Shown here: piece by piece, positions 24,901 to 36,611 of the stretch
How the letters are laid out: the number at the start of each line of letters is the position of its first letter
Position numbering within the stretch: position 1 is the stretch's first letter
Source of the DNA: Camellia lanceoleosa
Lineage: Eukaryota > Streptophyta > Magnoliopsida > Ericales > Theaceae
Direction: 5' to 3'
Length of the DNA: 64,000 bases
NCBI GenBank assembly: GCA_025200525.1
Contig: CM045761.1
Location: 79,761,551-79,825,550 of the forward strand
Position numbers and translations under genes: made by a program
Notes under the pieces: generated by a model
Told to the model about the DNA's origin: nothing
What the model saw: only the letters and a program-made list of their open reading frames with translations
Databases searched by the model: none

Positions 24901-27900
24901 ACTTCCCTTTTATAGGTGAGCAAGGCCATGGGGGCCACCTCACCCCTGGCCAGCATCCTATACTGTGGGTCACCTTCCCTGGTTTGACAATTTGAAAGTT
25001 TATCAACTACCAACTGCAAGAAAGATCGGACCTCAAATCGTATCCTTGGTTGCAGTGGGTAGGGATGTTAAACCTCACAAGAAACAACTCGCAAAGATCT
25101 TTTTTCCTTTTGGAAGATACAGGGGCGAAACAATCAATCTATTGATATTGGAAGACCCAAAGGAGTCCAATAACGAAAGTTTAGTAAGGGGACTGGAGAA
25201 GGCTACCATGTTCTCTCTAAAGAGATTCGATTTGGAACTATTATATGTAAAAGTCATATCAGGAAGCTACAGTGGGTAGCTATATTAAGAGTATAGAGAC
25301 ACATGTCTTGGTCAACATCTTCGTCTATCCCTTTCTAAGACCAGTCAATATGCAAGTCCCCTTGAGAAGAGAAAAATGAGGCACCTTAATGACCCTCCAC
25401 TCTAGTCTCCAAACAAGTCTTCTTGTGATTCTAAGTGGGGGTCATGAGGTTGCTTGAGCACACCCCATGACCATGACACCAACCCCGAGGGGATTCTTAA
25501 GCCCTGCTCCTAACCTAGGCCCACATTGGTAGCACCAAGGTGCCACTTGGAGACCAATTGTATAAGACATCAAAGGATCACTCTAACAAGCCAGAGGACT
25601 GAGTGGACAAGAAAGGGGCGTGATCAAGCGGAGAGCAAGTATACTTAATATTAAGACAAGCAGAGAGCTATTCAATCAAACCAAAGTGTGCCGAGCATGC
25701 CAATCATGAGCAGAGAAGGTGACAAACTCGAGCGGAGGATGCTTGTTCAAGTCAAGGAGGTGTTGCAAGAAATCTGGAGAGCACTTCATCCCTAATAGCC
25801 TAGGATCAAGATTAGTCCTCAATTGGCATATCTTGACCTCATACGGGAGCATGTTGAGGTACAGGATTGACCTGTGTGTCACTCATGAGGCTAACACATA
25901 GCAACATGCTGTCACAGCAATGAGATTGTGATGTTACGTGGAAAAGTCAAATATAAATACCGACAACAGTCACATCTCAAAGCAAGTAACACACTAAACT
26001 TCTTTAGAGAACCAGATCATAATTACCTGTGACCTTGCCTACTATTTCTTTCTTCTGCACAAAAATAAAATCTACAAATCTTTTCTCCTGACTAAAACTC
26101 CTAAAAACCTATCTTCAATTAAATTATAACCTCCCTTGAAGGCCCAAAGACATTTTCAATTGAAAAGCTAAAGAACCAAAAAGCTTTCAAAAGCTGCAGA
26201 AGTAAAATTGCATACATGGAGCGAAGTCGTTGTAATTCAGATACACGTTGATGATGTGACTTCTCTAAATCTGCTGCATCAGCAAAGGAGAATTATAAGA
26301 AAATCTTTCTAATTTTTATTACATGGATGGTGAGTAGACTTGATGACATATGCCTCATGCAAATCAAAATTTAGATGGTGTGCCAATACGAAACATTGAT
26401 AAAAAAAATTTCTCAATATCTGATGCGCTGCAGAAACAAATCAAATATAACCAAATAAAGAGTAGGGGTGAGCATGGTCCGGATTGGACCAGATTGGAGT
26501 AAAACTAAGACCAATCCGTTATCTACAGTTCCTGAAAAATTGGAACCAATCCAATCCGTTTAAATCATGGAACCAATCCAAACCAATCCATTTAAATACG
26601 GATTGGATCGGTTTAGGACCACGGATTCACATAATTAAATAACAAAAATATATATATAACACTTTAATTTCATAAAAATATAAACATAGCGCTGTATTAG
26701 TTCCACAATAGCAGCATGTTTTTCTATAATAGCGACATACTGTTCTAGAATTTAAACAACCAGAAGAAAATTGGTTTCACCATAAGTATTTACACCATTA
26801 CAAATTAAAACTAAAAACTAACAAACAAAAGTAATAAAATAAGATATTATACAGTTTTAGGTTTGAGTTTAGATTTTATATAAAATAAGAGAAGATATTA
26901 TGAGGGAGGATCTATAATAAAAATATAGACTATTTGTATACGGTCTGGATCGGTTCAAATCCGGAACCGTGGAGTTCAATCCGGAACCAATCCGTGGACT
27001 ACAGATTTTTAATTCTTCAATCCGGAACCGAACCGCGGATTCAAAAAATTAATCCAAACCTATCGAATTGGACTGGACTGGATCGGATTACGGATTTCAC
27101 GGATTCCTTACTCAGCCCTAATAAAGAGCACTGTAACAAGAAAAGGAACAAATAACAAATTTGATATAGTGCACACCACATACTTGTCTGCTTAAGTTTT
27201 ACTTAAATTCAACCATCATTTTATAAGAAACATAAGTGGTTTGTAAACAATAAATTACGACAATAAGTGGTTTGTAAACAATAAATTATGACAATCCCTC
27301 CCACACCGAAGGTGTGAGGATAATGCATCTTTAAGATATGTTCAACCTCAAAAGCCATAAATATATCAAGTAAAAGGCTGCCTCAAATATCTCATCAAAA
27401 TCCTTCCCCTAGTTTCAAACAATAAAATTTTCCAAAACCATGGAGACAAAACACCAAGCCAAACTAAGTTTTGTGTCCCAATCCAGTGGGGCCAGATATG
27501 AATCCTTTTTTGCCATTCTGCTCTATCAAGGGCTATCAGCACATACATATAGTCCATGCAACAAAAAAATAGTTCCTAATTTTGAGCAAGAAGCAGATTG
27601 TTACCTGACACAAGAAACATAACCCCAATATAGGAGAATAGAAGGCACAACTTATCTGAAAGGGAAAGATAAAAAAAAATGGACCAAAGAATAATCTAAG
27701 CAATAGAAGTAAGAGAGAAAACTACCTCGTACTAAGATATTTGAGACGTCATCGAGGCTCACCCATGAACATTTAGCTTTGCCCTCCTCAGCAACCAATC
27801 GATAAGGACCCTGAATCAAAATGCAGAATAAGACCACCAAAACTAATATGATACAAATCCCATGAGGAGATATCTGAAAATTTACACACGGCATTTAGGC

Positions 27901-30900
27901 CTCGTTTGGGATGCTTTTGTTTTAGCCAATTAGCCAAAAAGTTACTAAATTAGCCAATTAGCCAATTAGCCATACCAAAAAGTCAACAATTACGGCTTCT
28001 CTCTACTTTTTGCACAGCTTTTCGTAATTAGCCAAAAAGTCATCCCAAACATATAAGTTTTTTTTACCAACCTTTTTAGCCAATTAGCCAAAAAGTTACT
28101 AAATTAGCCTGTTCCCAAACGAGGCCTTAATATAGTTCATAATAACACACTCCCCATAAAAGCTTTTCAATATGGTTCATTCTGGTATAAAATAAGTCAT
28201 CAAGTGGGCAGCAGAATAAACCCCAACACAACTTTTTTCAAGCCACCATGTCACACAAAAACAACCAAATACATAATGAACATAATGATTAACTGTTTCT
28301 GCCAAAAAGTGGAAAAAGTCTAATTTATTTGCCTCTACTTTGCTGGGAAATGTAAGGCTATTAAAGAACATCATAAGCGGTACTGAGCCTTAACAGAATT
28401 CATACCCACTCACTGCCAAGGAAAGACTGGAGCATTGCTCTTTTAGATTAAAGCACAAAATGTTGTCCATACCTCAAGGAGACAAGAAATGAAAGGTTCT
28501 TCATATGGCTCCTCCAAAGAGGAGGGACAGTACCCAATACTATTTTTTGTTTTTTTTTTGATTGGCACCAGGGTGTCCAAAGTAAAGCCCGACTAATCCC
28601 TAGGAGTGCACAGGCCCTCAGCAAGGAGTTTCCTGCAAGTGCGTCACGGTTAATTCAAGGATTTTTCCCCGAATCCAATAGCCCCGAGGAATTGTTAGCA
28701 CCTAAGAGGTTGCAATCCCTGAACCTTGGAGGGAGCACATCTCCAAGACCCAAGGCCTTGCCACGAGGCCAACCCCTTGGGGTTGTAACCAATACTTTTT
28801 ATGAAGGCACCAGACTCATATAATAGAACAAACCGGTACTATACCTTCCAAACTCACGTCTTCCAAAGGGAAGCAGGGGACAGTGCACAGTACTTTCAAT
28901 AAAGGAACCAAACCTATATAATAAAACAAACTGATATAACGCCTTTGAAACTCAGGCCTTATATAGGTCATCCCTTTCTTTCAGTATTCCCATTATCAAA
29001 TATGCAGCTTTTATCTATTAGGTAGGATGATTTGTATCAAAACAACCCATGTCATTATTATGAGACTGCAAGAATGCTGAATATTTAGGATGGTTTTGAC
29101 AGTAGATTCTACAGATATATCAAGGAAGAGAGTTAAGACAGACAATTACAAGACAAGAACTACTGAAAAAGCCAAAAGGTTATGCCAAAATGGCAAACCT
29201 TGTCTCTATATATCTTTCTATTAATGTCCTAAGACAGCAGAGACATGACTCCTGAAAACCATCAGAGATTTTATAATTTTGCCAAGTGACAGGTGTGGAC
29301 AACATTTACCAAGAAACCCAAGCCATATAAGAGAGTGTTGTCATGAAAAAATGTCTATGATGCACCATCAGAGAGGACTAAATAACCAAGTAAATAAAAT
29401 AAAATTAAAACTAACAGTTCCTTGATCATATACCGTGTCCAGTTGTTTAACAAACCAATGATTCAGCTCCTGCATACAAGAAGCATCCAAAATCAAGTAC
29501 GGATGAAAGTCAGAGTAAGCTAAGTAGATGTCGTCCTCTGCATGTAAAAGAATTCCAAAACTCATCAAAAAGGTAAATTAATGGAAAAGCAGTTTAACAA
29601 AACTATGTTGTGCATTTCCTGTTCTTGTTTATCTCGAGCATCCTAAATCTCCTAATTCTTCATACAATATGTCAAGCTACTGTAAAGCATAGGCATTGGA
29701 AAATAATAGATAACCAAGTTCTGTCTGACATAGACGCCATCATGGCAATCAGTGAAATTGAGGTGAATGATAATTGGGTAAAAAACCTCCACTACTTACA
29801 AGGTCAACCATAACCAATTTGTCTAACCAGTCAGATCATTAATGGAAAAATAATAGCACTTCCAAATAACAACATAAAGTATTTGAAACCAAAAGACCGG
29901 TTCAAAAACCCAACCCATTGATGTTTAAATAAAATTCAGGTAACCATATTCATCATAATTAAATAAATCTTTGAAGAGAAAAAAACAAAAGTGATTTTCA
30001 TGATCAAAGATAACATTCATACGAAAAACAAATGGTTGCACAAATGACATGATGAAATCTTTGAAGAGAAAAACATTATGAATAATCTCCATGATGAAAT
30101 CTTTGAAGAGAAAAAACAAAAGTAATTTCATCACATTTAAAATGTACAAAACATAAAAAATAAAAATAAAAATAAAATAAAAAATTGCCTGTAGAAATAA
30201 CCACAATGGTTGCACAAATGACAAAGTGTAAGAAAAAAACACATTACCATCCCCTGAATGGTAATGAGCCAACTCTTGAGCTGTTGAAGCAATCCTTCCA
30301 AGAACTGCATTCATCTAAGTTGCAATGAAAAAAAATTTAAATTATGAAATCAAGAAACAAGAAAGTAATTTTTATGTTCACACAAAAAAGAAATGCTGCG
30401 TCAAATTTTATTTAAAGGTGCAACATTCATACGAAAAAACATGCACTACTGGCATGCAACTAAACAAACACAGCCACAATACAATAGCTGGGCAATAAAT
30501 GTTAGTTCCCAGCAGAGTGTATACCTTTACCGCCATTCTTATTTATTATGGAAAATTTTATAGAAGTTATACAAGCAGGAACCACCGATGAGAAGCAGTT
30601 AGTACTGAGCTCAACAGAGAACAATAGCAGATATACTCATTATGGCTCATATTACTTCTATCACTTAAGAGTTTACAGGCTTAAATAGTTTGAGCAAACA
30701 CTGAAGAGTTCTACCAACGCTTCTTTAGAACCAAACTACTTCTCGTTCACTACAACAGCTTCCTCATGTATTATGAAGGTTACTGAAAATCTGAATTATA
30801 TTGTTTGTTATATGCTTGTGTTCTTATGATCCATGACTCACCCTCATTCTCAAGTGCATAAAATGCACTTAATTCTTACAGACATTTTGATGTCCAAACC

Positions 30901-33900
30901 AATGCATTTGAAATTCATCTCGTCAAACACATCAAAAGAAATTGAGTTTATCAATGAAAATTCACTTTATTCACACAGATACTATTTGTGACGTTTTGTT
31001 TTCATTTTGGGTAAGGTTGGAATTTCCAGTTAAATGAATTTAATTTAAATGAGGGTGGTTGGTCAAAAACAGATACAGTAAGGGACAGTTGACAAGTATA
31101 TCAACAAGAAGGTTGCAAATACATATAATGCATATATTCAAACTTTAGGTAAGTGTTCTCATATATTCTGCATGAAGCCATATTTTGGAAATCTAACAGC
31201 ACATATTCGTGTTTATACAAGCATATTCAACAACCAATTATGCCAATATACATGGGAATCATTGCTTAATAGCTTACATTTTCTACCTCCTAAAGAAACT
31301 GGGGTAATCATTTCACCATAATTGAACAATTTGGCCAGAATGTATTCTGAACTACAAAGATAAGGCCATAAAAACTTTGGTTTATACTGCAAACCTCTAA
31401 ATTTCTCACTGAAAGGCTATCATCTATAGCAGTAAGTTGTCCATTGACAGTCAATGTTGCCGCAACTCGTGCCCTTCTTCCTTGGATCAAAGCTGAAGCC
31501 TGACTAGTGAGCATATCATACTGAGTCTGCAGTTGCCTAAGCTGTCTCTGCAATCCCAAAGCCTCAGCTTTGTATGTTAAAGTAGCATCCCTAGAGATAA
31601 AGTTAATCCATCAATAGCAGAAGCAAAGAATAGCAATGCATCATCATCACTTGCTTCAAAAGTACCAATATAGAAATATCAAAAACAAAACAGCAAAATT
31701 TTTTGAACTCTGCATATCAAAGGAAATTTAGAGGCACGGGAGTGTTTGAGTGCTAAAAAAAATCCTATGCTTAAGATATAATCTTAATTAAGATTTACAG
31801 ATTTAACAAATAATAGATTAAAACGCGTATGATGAAGACCTCAAACCAAGCCAAATAAAACTTCTATTTGCATGTGTCAACATTCCACTTGTGATTGTTC
31901 AGTCATCATCTACTAGTAAAAACTGGAGCAAACTGTTGAAGTAATTACACACCAAAAGAGTACCTATGCAATCATGAGCTAACAGAACTCATTTATAAAA
32001 CCGTAAAGCTTACATAGAAAAGCTGTTCCTATCTTCGGAAAATAAAATTGAATTGCCAAAATTTCAATAAAATTATAAAATAAGATGTGCAGGGTGGATC
32101 ACAATTATAAGGAATAGGAAATTCTTGTCAAATCAAAATTTATTGTGACAATAATTAAAAGTAAAATTTAAGATTCCATAACTTAATTTCCATGGGTATC
32201 CAACCAATAAAATTTTGTTTCTTTATTTTGAATTCTCGAGAGTTTACAATTCCCACGAGTTGAACTCCTATGAAACAAATATTACCTAAGAGCCATTTTC
32301 TGCCAAATATTTTAACTTACATAAGCTTCAAAAATCTATATTAACAGTGATATATCTGCCCTGAGAATAGCCCAGCATGTTAGCAAGACAAACTAAAGTT
32401 TTCAAAAAATATGATGCTGCAAACACAAAATTCCCACAGAAACACAACTCTGACATTATCAAAATAAAGCTGTAGAAATTAACCAATCAACATCTACTAT
32501 TGACAGAAAAACATCCCCAAAGAAATGCAAGAAACAAACCTTAAAAAAGCCAAGATCACAAATATGTTCAACAAAATCTGTTACCGTATATCTTTCAATC
32601 CTTCTTCAGCTCCAAAAACTGCCTCCTGGTTGTCTCTCCTGGTTGAAAAGGCTGATATGCTATCATAAGCAAAATCCAAGTCTTCCCCCTGTTAAGTCAT
32701 CACATCAAATGTACACGCAGATGAGCGTATCTGAACACATGTAATTGGAGAAAGTGCATCTAAATGCACATCAATAAGATATTTGATCAAAGTGTATTCA
32801 TAGAAGAAAAGAAGAAAAAATCACCTTGCATTTGTCTAAACAAAAAGAAGTAAACCAAGGACACCAAGCGGTACTCAGAAAGTTCACAAAGCAATATAAA
32901 AAACACAATAAATTCAACAAATTCTAGGAACCGATTTAACATCCGTCCTCAACTTACACCTCCACAGAAGTAAAACTCCAAGCACTAACTCCCTAATCTA
33001 CCAAACAACGAACTCCAAGTTTCAAATATTGATCTACTCGATCAAACATACTTGTGCCAATTATTCCACTCCTCACACTTCAACCAGAAACAAATAAAAA
33101 TTTACGTAGGCGTCAGAGAGGTTATGCCTAACAACAATACCCACAAGGTGACTTGATATAGTGGACCACCATTTATGTAATGTGTGCCACCAAAAGTCCC
33201 ACTGTTTGGCCTTCTGGAAAGAGTGACCAGTTTCAAAATCTTTCCATCATAATAATAATAATAATATGAAAAAGTCCTTAATGTCCTCAGCAAATCACAT
33301 TTGCATAGGGCCCCTAAATTTATTAACAAAGTCTTCATGCAATCACATAGAACTCTGTAAAGAAACATCAAGAACACAAAAGAGTTCAACTTTTCATTGA
33401 ATATTCTTTATAACAACAATCATGATGTTGGTACCTCCAATAGCTTTCCTTCTTGTAAAAATTGCTCATACCTGGACAACAAATACAAGATAGTTATTAA
33501 CAAGGGAAATAATGGCTTGTATCAAGTGAAATTTTAAAAAAGACTAACTAATTTAAATCTTAGAAAGACCAATGGAAAGGAAAGAAAAATTCTAATAAAC
33601 GGTTTCCTTTCAAAGATTCATTTTAGGGGAGGAGTTCAAGTATTATTTAGCGAATTGGGACTTTGTCTCTGTGACTTGTGTGCTTGGCCACCCAAAAGGA
33701 AGGCTTGGGGGTCCATAAATTGGAGGTGTTTAATACAGCTTTGTTGGGTAAATGGCTTTGGAGGTTCGCTTCACATAATGAGAGTTTGTGGAGGAAAATA
33801 GTGGAAGGAAAGTGTGGGAGAGAAAGAGATTGGGGTAACTGATCCACAGGTTCAGTTGTTAGGCCTTATGGGGTAGGGTTGTGAAAAGGAATCATAAGGT

Positions 33901-36351
33901 TTTGGAATGACTTTGCTAAATAATTCTATTAAGGTAGGCAATGGGAGAAGGGTGAGGTTTTTTATTGGACCCTTGGTGTGGTCATAGGCCTCTAAAGCAA
34001 TGTTTTGAAACCCAGACTGTTGAGCAAACCAAAAAAATGACTAGGTCAAGGGTCACTGGGTCAGTGACTCAACCAGTCAAGTCAACTAGAATTTAACCGT
34101 AACGTCATAATTACCTCACAAATAAATTAAAAAATAGAAATTAATTAAAAACATACATACTAAAATACCTTAGTAATGAAAATATCTTCAAAATGAGTAT
34201 TTTTTATATTAAATGCATATATATTTACATAAATTTATTCATTTAATTATTTTTATAGTGGCTAAAGCTGCAGTAGTAACAAGCCTCAAGATTGCATGTT
34301 TGAGACCTCACACACGCATGATTTTTACCAAAGACTTGGCCGGTTTGCTCAAATGGTTGTCCGGTTGAACCCTGGTTCACACTAGTTCAACTTGGGTTTA
34401 CCAGAACCTAGACCGGTCGATGGGTTATCTGGTCAAACTGGACAGTTTGGTCCAGTTCTTAAAACATTTCTCTAAAGATTGAATGCCTACATCTCTTTTG
34501 ATTGGTTACAATCATAACACAACTATGGAGTATTATCTCATGTTTGATGATAGTGGTATGAATTCCTCAGTTTCAAAGGCCGCCGAAGGGTTAGGGAATT
34601 CAGTCTATGCAGGCATTTTTTGGGTTGCTATATGGTACAACAAGGTATCTATAGTTTGGATTTGGAGCGATTATAAGAAAGGATTATTTTGAATGCACTC
34701 TTTTTATAGAAAAAGATTTTGAATTGGGACCAAAAAAATCTAAACGAACTGACCAACTTTTATTGCTTTCTTGTGTTATAAAGTGTTAAAGCCTACTGCA
34801 ACGGGGATGAAATGATTGATTAGGAGTTGTGCAAGGGTGGGGGTCCCTTTTATGCTTGGAAAGGTATTTGGAGAAATAACTTAATAAGGCCTCAGTAAAG
34901 TTATTTCTTCTTCTTCTTTTTTTTTATAAATAAACAAACTTTATTAGAAAAGCATCAAGATGATGCAAAGAATACAAAAAGTGAGCCTACAAAGGCCGAA
35001 CTAACTAATTAAATCCTCAACAAAATCTACAAAGGTCAACACATCTGGATCAACCGTGATCGTAACCCAATTGTGAAGAACAGTAAGCAACCGTCACTCC
35101 AAAGTTATTTCTTTGCGTGGGCATCGATTCACGAGGCCATCCTAACCATTGAAAACCTCATGAAGAGACAAAAGGTGGGGGTGATTGATTGGTGTTTCTA
35201 TGTGCAAGCTAGTTAGTAGGGTAAAGCATCAAACACCTCCTTTCACATTGTCAAGGAGATAAAGAACTATGAAGTTTGATATGTTCAGTCTTCGGTATTG
35301 CATAGGTGATGTCATCTTCAATGAGTGAGTTTATTGCTTCATGCAGTTCTTGTTGCTCAAGGAAGTTGATAGGAAGAATTGGGAGATGACATCCTTGTGC
35401 GTATTGTGGACTATTTGGAGGGAGCACAACCAGAGATCTTTCAGTGAGGTTGAATTACCCTTGTGTAGTTTGAAAGGACCATAGCTCATTTTTCTAATTT
35501 TTTGGTTGAGAGAGGATTTTTCACTTTTGGTTTCGTCTTGGGTACAGTTTATAGGAGATGTGTACATGCTTGTGGTGTCAAGACATATTATCCAAGCTTT
35601 GGCCTTTTTTGAGTGTACAAGGTTCACCTCCTTGAAGAATTTTTGATAGTTTATATTATTCTTTTTCTTATCAAAAAAAAGTGCATGGTTTACCATTTTC
35701 CTTAATTACTTCCAATATAACGAAACCTAAAATCTTTTAAAATAAAAGGAGAACGATTTAGAATGAGTAGGTACCCAATAAGCACACAATCTTTAAGATG
35801 GTCATAACTTATAGTACATAATATATATATATATATGAACATAAAAGCATTGCAACCTAAAATGAAGCATGAAGATGGCAACAGGATTTAAAGGAAAATG
35901 TTAAAAATATGGTCTCCAAATTAAAAAAACTACATGAAAAAGAATGCAAAATGAAGTTTGATCTCTCTCAAAAGTTATATTCAAAAGAAAAGGGAAAAAA
36001 CAACTTATTTTGGTAAGCCAATAGCTAGCTAGAACTTATCATGCAGAAAATGCCAAAGCTGAAAAAAACAATGAAAAAGAAAAAAGAAAAAATGGCATAG
36101 AAACTGAAGAGAAGTCGTAAAACCAATTATAATTCTACCAACACAGCCGCTTCAAATCGACTGAACCTGGGAAATGATGATGAAATCAAAGGAACCCAAT
36201 AATTCAAATAATAATTCTGCGAATCAGAAAACATTTATACCTAACATTGTTGGAAAGTGAAGTGAAGTGAAGTAAAACAAATGAAAAGAAAGCAAGTATT
36301 GATCTGCAATCTTTACAAAATTAGGTAACTGAATTGAATCCTTTTGACAAT

Positions 36352-36403
<52 letters not shown>

Positions 36404-36579
36404 TGATAAAGGTCGGAGAGAGAGAGGACATTGGAGGGACGGAGGCTAGAGCAGAGCCAATCGAGAATGGGTCGAGCGTCGTCGTATTGGAAGGGCCATT
36501 CGAAGCTATCAGGGTCTAATGTGTCGTGACCTTGGAAACCCAATTCCCCTAACAATGCACACAATCGAGCTCCACTCAT
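13000..36579 (-). CDS. AUG3: AUG3, HAUS augmin-like complex subunit 3 (18 exons)
   Basis: Augmin recruits gamma-tubulin to existing microtubules, allowing branching nucleation in the plant spindle, phragmoplast and cortical arrays. Coding exons in order, all with GT..AG borders: 36579-36404, 33471-33435, 32688-32585, 31590-31395, 30314-30248, 29537-29434, 27810-27726, 26270-26216, 23864-23733, 21844-21775, 15801-15744, 15645-15590, 14831-14679, 14543-14432, 14336-14192, 13763-13688, 13384-13289, 13131-13000. The sum is 1854 bp, 617 aa plus stop, which I believe is also the Arabidopsis length. Exon 1 begins [15 protein letters not shown] and contains [20 protein letters not shown], the conserved HAUS3 N-terminus. 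Later exons carry [44 protein letters not shown] and [10 protein letters not shown], and most of the rest should be coiled coil. The last exon ends [10 protein letters not shown]. No stop or frameshift breaks it, so it is probably functional despite 17 introns holding many transposons. Confidence 0.95.
16814..17636. mobile_element. Mutator-like MITE in AUG3 intron 10
   Basis: The ends GGTAAAATCTATTTTACCAC and (reverse complement of right) GGGGCAAAATTCATCGCTTG are inverted repeats. Both continue into TGTGGT..GACC and ATAGCCAAA blocks. The flanks TGATAATTT (16805-16813) and AGATAATTT (17637-17645) match at 8 of 9. The family is shared with the elements at 18976-21533 and 19494-20875. Confidence 0.75.
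18525..18759. mobile_element. Tourist/Harbinger-like MITE
   Basis: Termini are GGCCCTGTTTGGGAAC and GTTCCCAAATGAGGCC, inverted, with TTT on each side. The interior has TAAAATAGCCAA repeats facing each other. It is closely similar in plan to the element at 27898-28126, which has a TTA duplication. Confidence 0.75.
18976..21533. mobile_element. Mutator-like MITE, outer member of a nested pair
   Basis: The left end GGGTAAAATTCATTTTTCCT and the reverse complement of the right end, GGGCAACATCCATTTTACCC, continue as inverted repeats through CTCACGTTTAAAAATAG on both sides. It is flanked by A-rich sequence, so the target duplication cannot be judged. A second element is inserted at 19494-20875. Confidence 0.7.
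19494..20875. mobile_element. Mutator-like MITE, inner member, 9-bp target duplication
   Basis: It begins GGGCAAACTTCACTTTACCC and ends with its inverted copy (..GTGAAGTTTGCCC). The inverted arms include TTGTGGTTTG and GTGCGGATTACCCTCCTGAC. It is flanked by perfect 9-bp repeats TATAATTTA at 19485-19493 and 20876-20884. It is 1382 bp with no transposase frame. Confidence 0.85.
24680..25950. other. Unassigned inserted-looking block in AUG3 intron 8
   Basis: The block is more GC-rich and less T-rich than neighbouring intron DNA. It has CCTATAAAAGGG on the minus strand at about 24908-24918, TATAAATA on the plus strand near 25952, an (AG)n run at about 24811-24829, and a 104-codon plus frame at 24965-25279 (begins [10 protein letters not shown]) that I do not recognise. 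TATA-like boxes near the edges suggest a solo LTR or other retroelement piece, but I found no matching termini or target duplication. Confidence 0.35.
26463..27120. mobile_element. hAT-like MITE in AUG3 intron 7, 8-bp target duplication
   Basis: It starts TAGGGGTGAGCATGGTCCGG and ends with ..CTCAGCCCTA, inverted with one change. The flanks are perfect 8-bp repeats ATAAAGAG (26455-26462 and 27121-27128). The interior has many GGATTGG/CCAATCC words facing one another. It shares terminus type with 6086-6960. Confidence 0.85.
27232..27293. repeat. 31-bp tandem duplication
   Basis: The unit ATAAGTGGTTTGTAAACAAT..ACA occurs twice head to tail with one base difference (ATTACG versus ATTATG), inside AUG3 intron 7. 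Confidence 0.9.
27898..28126. mobile_element. Tourist (PIF/Harbinger-like) MITE in AUG3 intron 6, TTA duplication
   Basis: The termini GGCCTCGTTTGGGA and its inverted copy (CCCAAACGAGGCC) are flanked by TTA at 27895-27897 and 28127-28129. The interior consists of repeated TTAGCCAATTAGCCA units. It is 229 bp. This terminus and 3-bp duplication are classic for the group. Confidence 0.9.
28547..28786 (-). mobile_element. tRNA-derived SINE in AUG3 intron 6
   Basis: On the minus strand the head begins CAACCCCAAGGGGTTGGCC. It carries a box-A-like GGTTGGCCTCGTGG and a box-B-like GGTTCAGGGATTGC about 45 bp apart. The tail ends GGTGCCAATC then a run of A. The flanks CCAATACTATTTTT and CCAATACTTTTTA look like one target duplication with a one-base indel. 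SINEs are transcribed by polymerase III and moved by LINE machinery. Confidence 0.75.
29950..30135. repeat. Imperfect local duplication in AUG3 intron 5
   Basis: The phrase ATGAAATCTTTGAAGAGAAA occurs at about 30052 and 30093, and a slightly shorter form occurs near 29964, with further shared blocks (GGTTGCACAAATGACA at about 30033 and again at about 30209). It looks like slippage or unequal exchange. Confidence 0.6.
33998..34469. mobile_element. hAT-like MITE inserted in the LINE, 8-bp target duplication
   Basis: The left end CAATGTTTTGAAACC and the reverse complement of the right end AAATGTTTTAAGAACT are imperfect inverted repeats. It is flanked by perfect CTCTAAAG at 33990-33997 and 34470-34477. 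The interior has GGTCAA/TTGACC-rich sequence common in plant repeats. LINE homology resumes beyond it. Confidence 0.8.
34910..35100 (-). mobile_element. Short retroposon inserted in the LINE, 13-bp target duplication
   Basis: A 191-bp piece is flanked by perfect 13-bp repeats AAAGTTATTTCTT (34897-34909 and 35101-35113). The T-rich left end followed by TTTATTAGAAAAGCATC reads on the minus strand as a 3' end with a poly(A) tail. Its length and long duplication point to a 5'-truncated LINE or similar retroposon. It is nested in the older plus-strand LINE. Confidence 0.75.
36351..36399. repeat. (TA)n(GA)n microsatellite at the AUG3 intron-1 donor
   Basis: About 10 TA units and about 14 AG units lie directly next to the exon-1 donor (CA|GTTATC at 36404/36403 on the coding strand). 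The intron therefore opens GTTAT(CT)n(TA)n. Confidence 0.9.
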
Positions 36580-36583
36580 TGTT

Positions 36584-36611
36584 CCTCTGCTCTGCTCTGC
36601 TCTGCTCTGCT
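36584..36611 (-). repeat. (CTCTG)n pentanucleotide repeat in AUG3 5' leader
   Basis: About five TCTGC/GCAGA units lie 4-32 bp upstream of the AUG3 start codon, so probably within the 5' UTR. Confidence 0.8.

Larger units (their letters stand above)
33640..35690 (+). pseudogene. Decayed LINE (non-LTR retrotransposon) 3' part in AUG3 intron 1
   Basis: Plus-strand frames show the end of a plant L1-type reverse transcriptase and the region after it. At about 33704-33806 is [20 protein letters not shown] followed by [11 protein letters not shown]. At about 33935 is a [14 protein letters not shown] segment. Near 35105-35215 is the FFAW..ENLMKR..V-DWC-like zinc-finger approach. At about 35340-35440 is [20 protein letters not shown]. 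Stops and frameshifts break it, and two later insertions interrupt it (33998-34469 and 34910-35100). It lies antisense to AUG3. Confidence 0.8.

Noticed and set aside
24965..25279. 104-codon frame as an exon of AUG3 or an independent gene
   Set aside because: Wrong strand for AUG3, no known domain, and inside a block that looks like an insertion; kept only as part of an unassigned block.
28700..28786. tRNA gene on the minus strand
   Set aside because: Box A and box B are present but no cloverleaf stems; the poly(A)-like tail and target duplication show a SINE.
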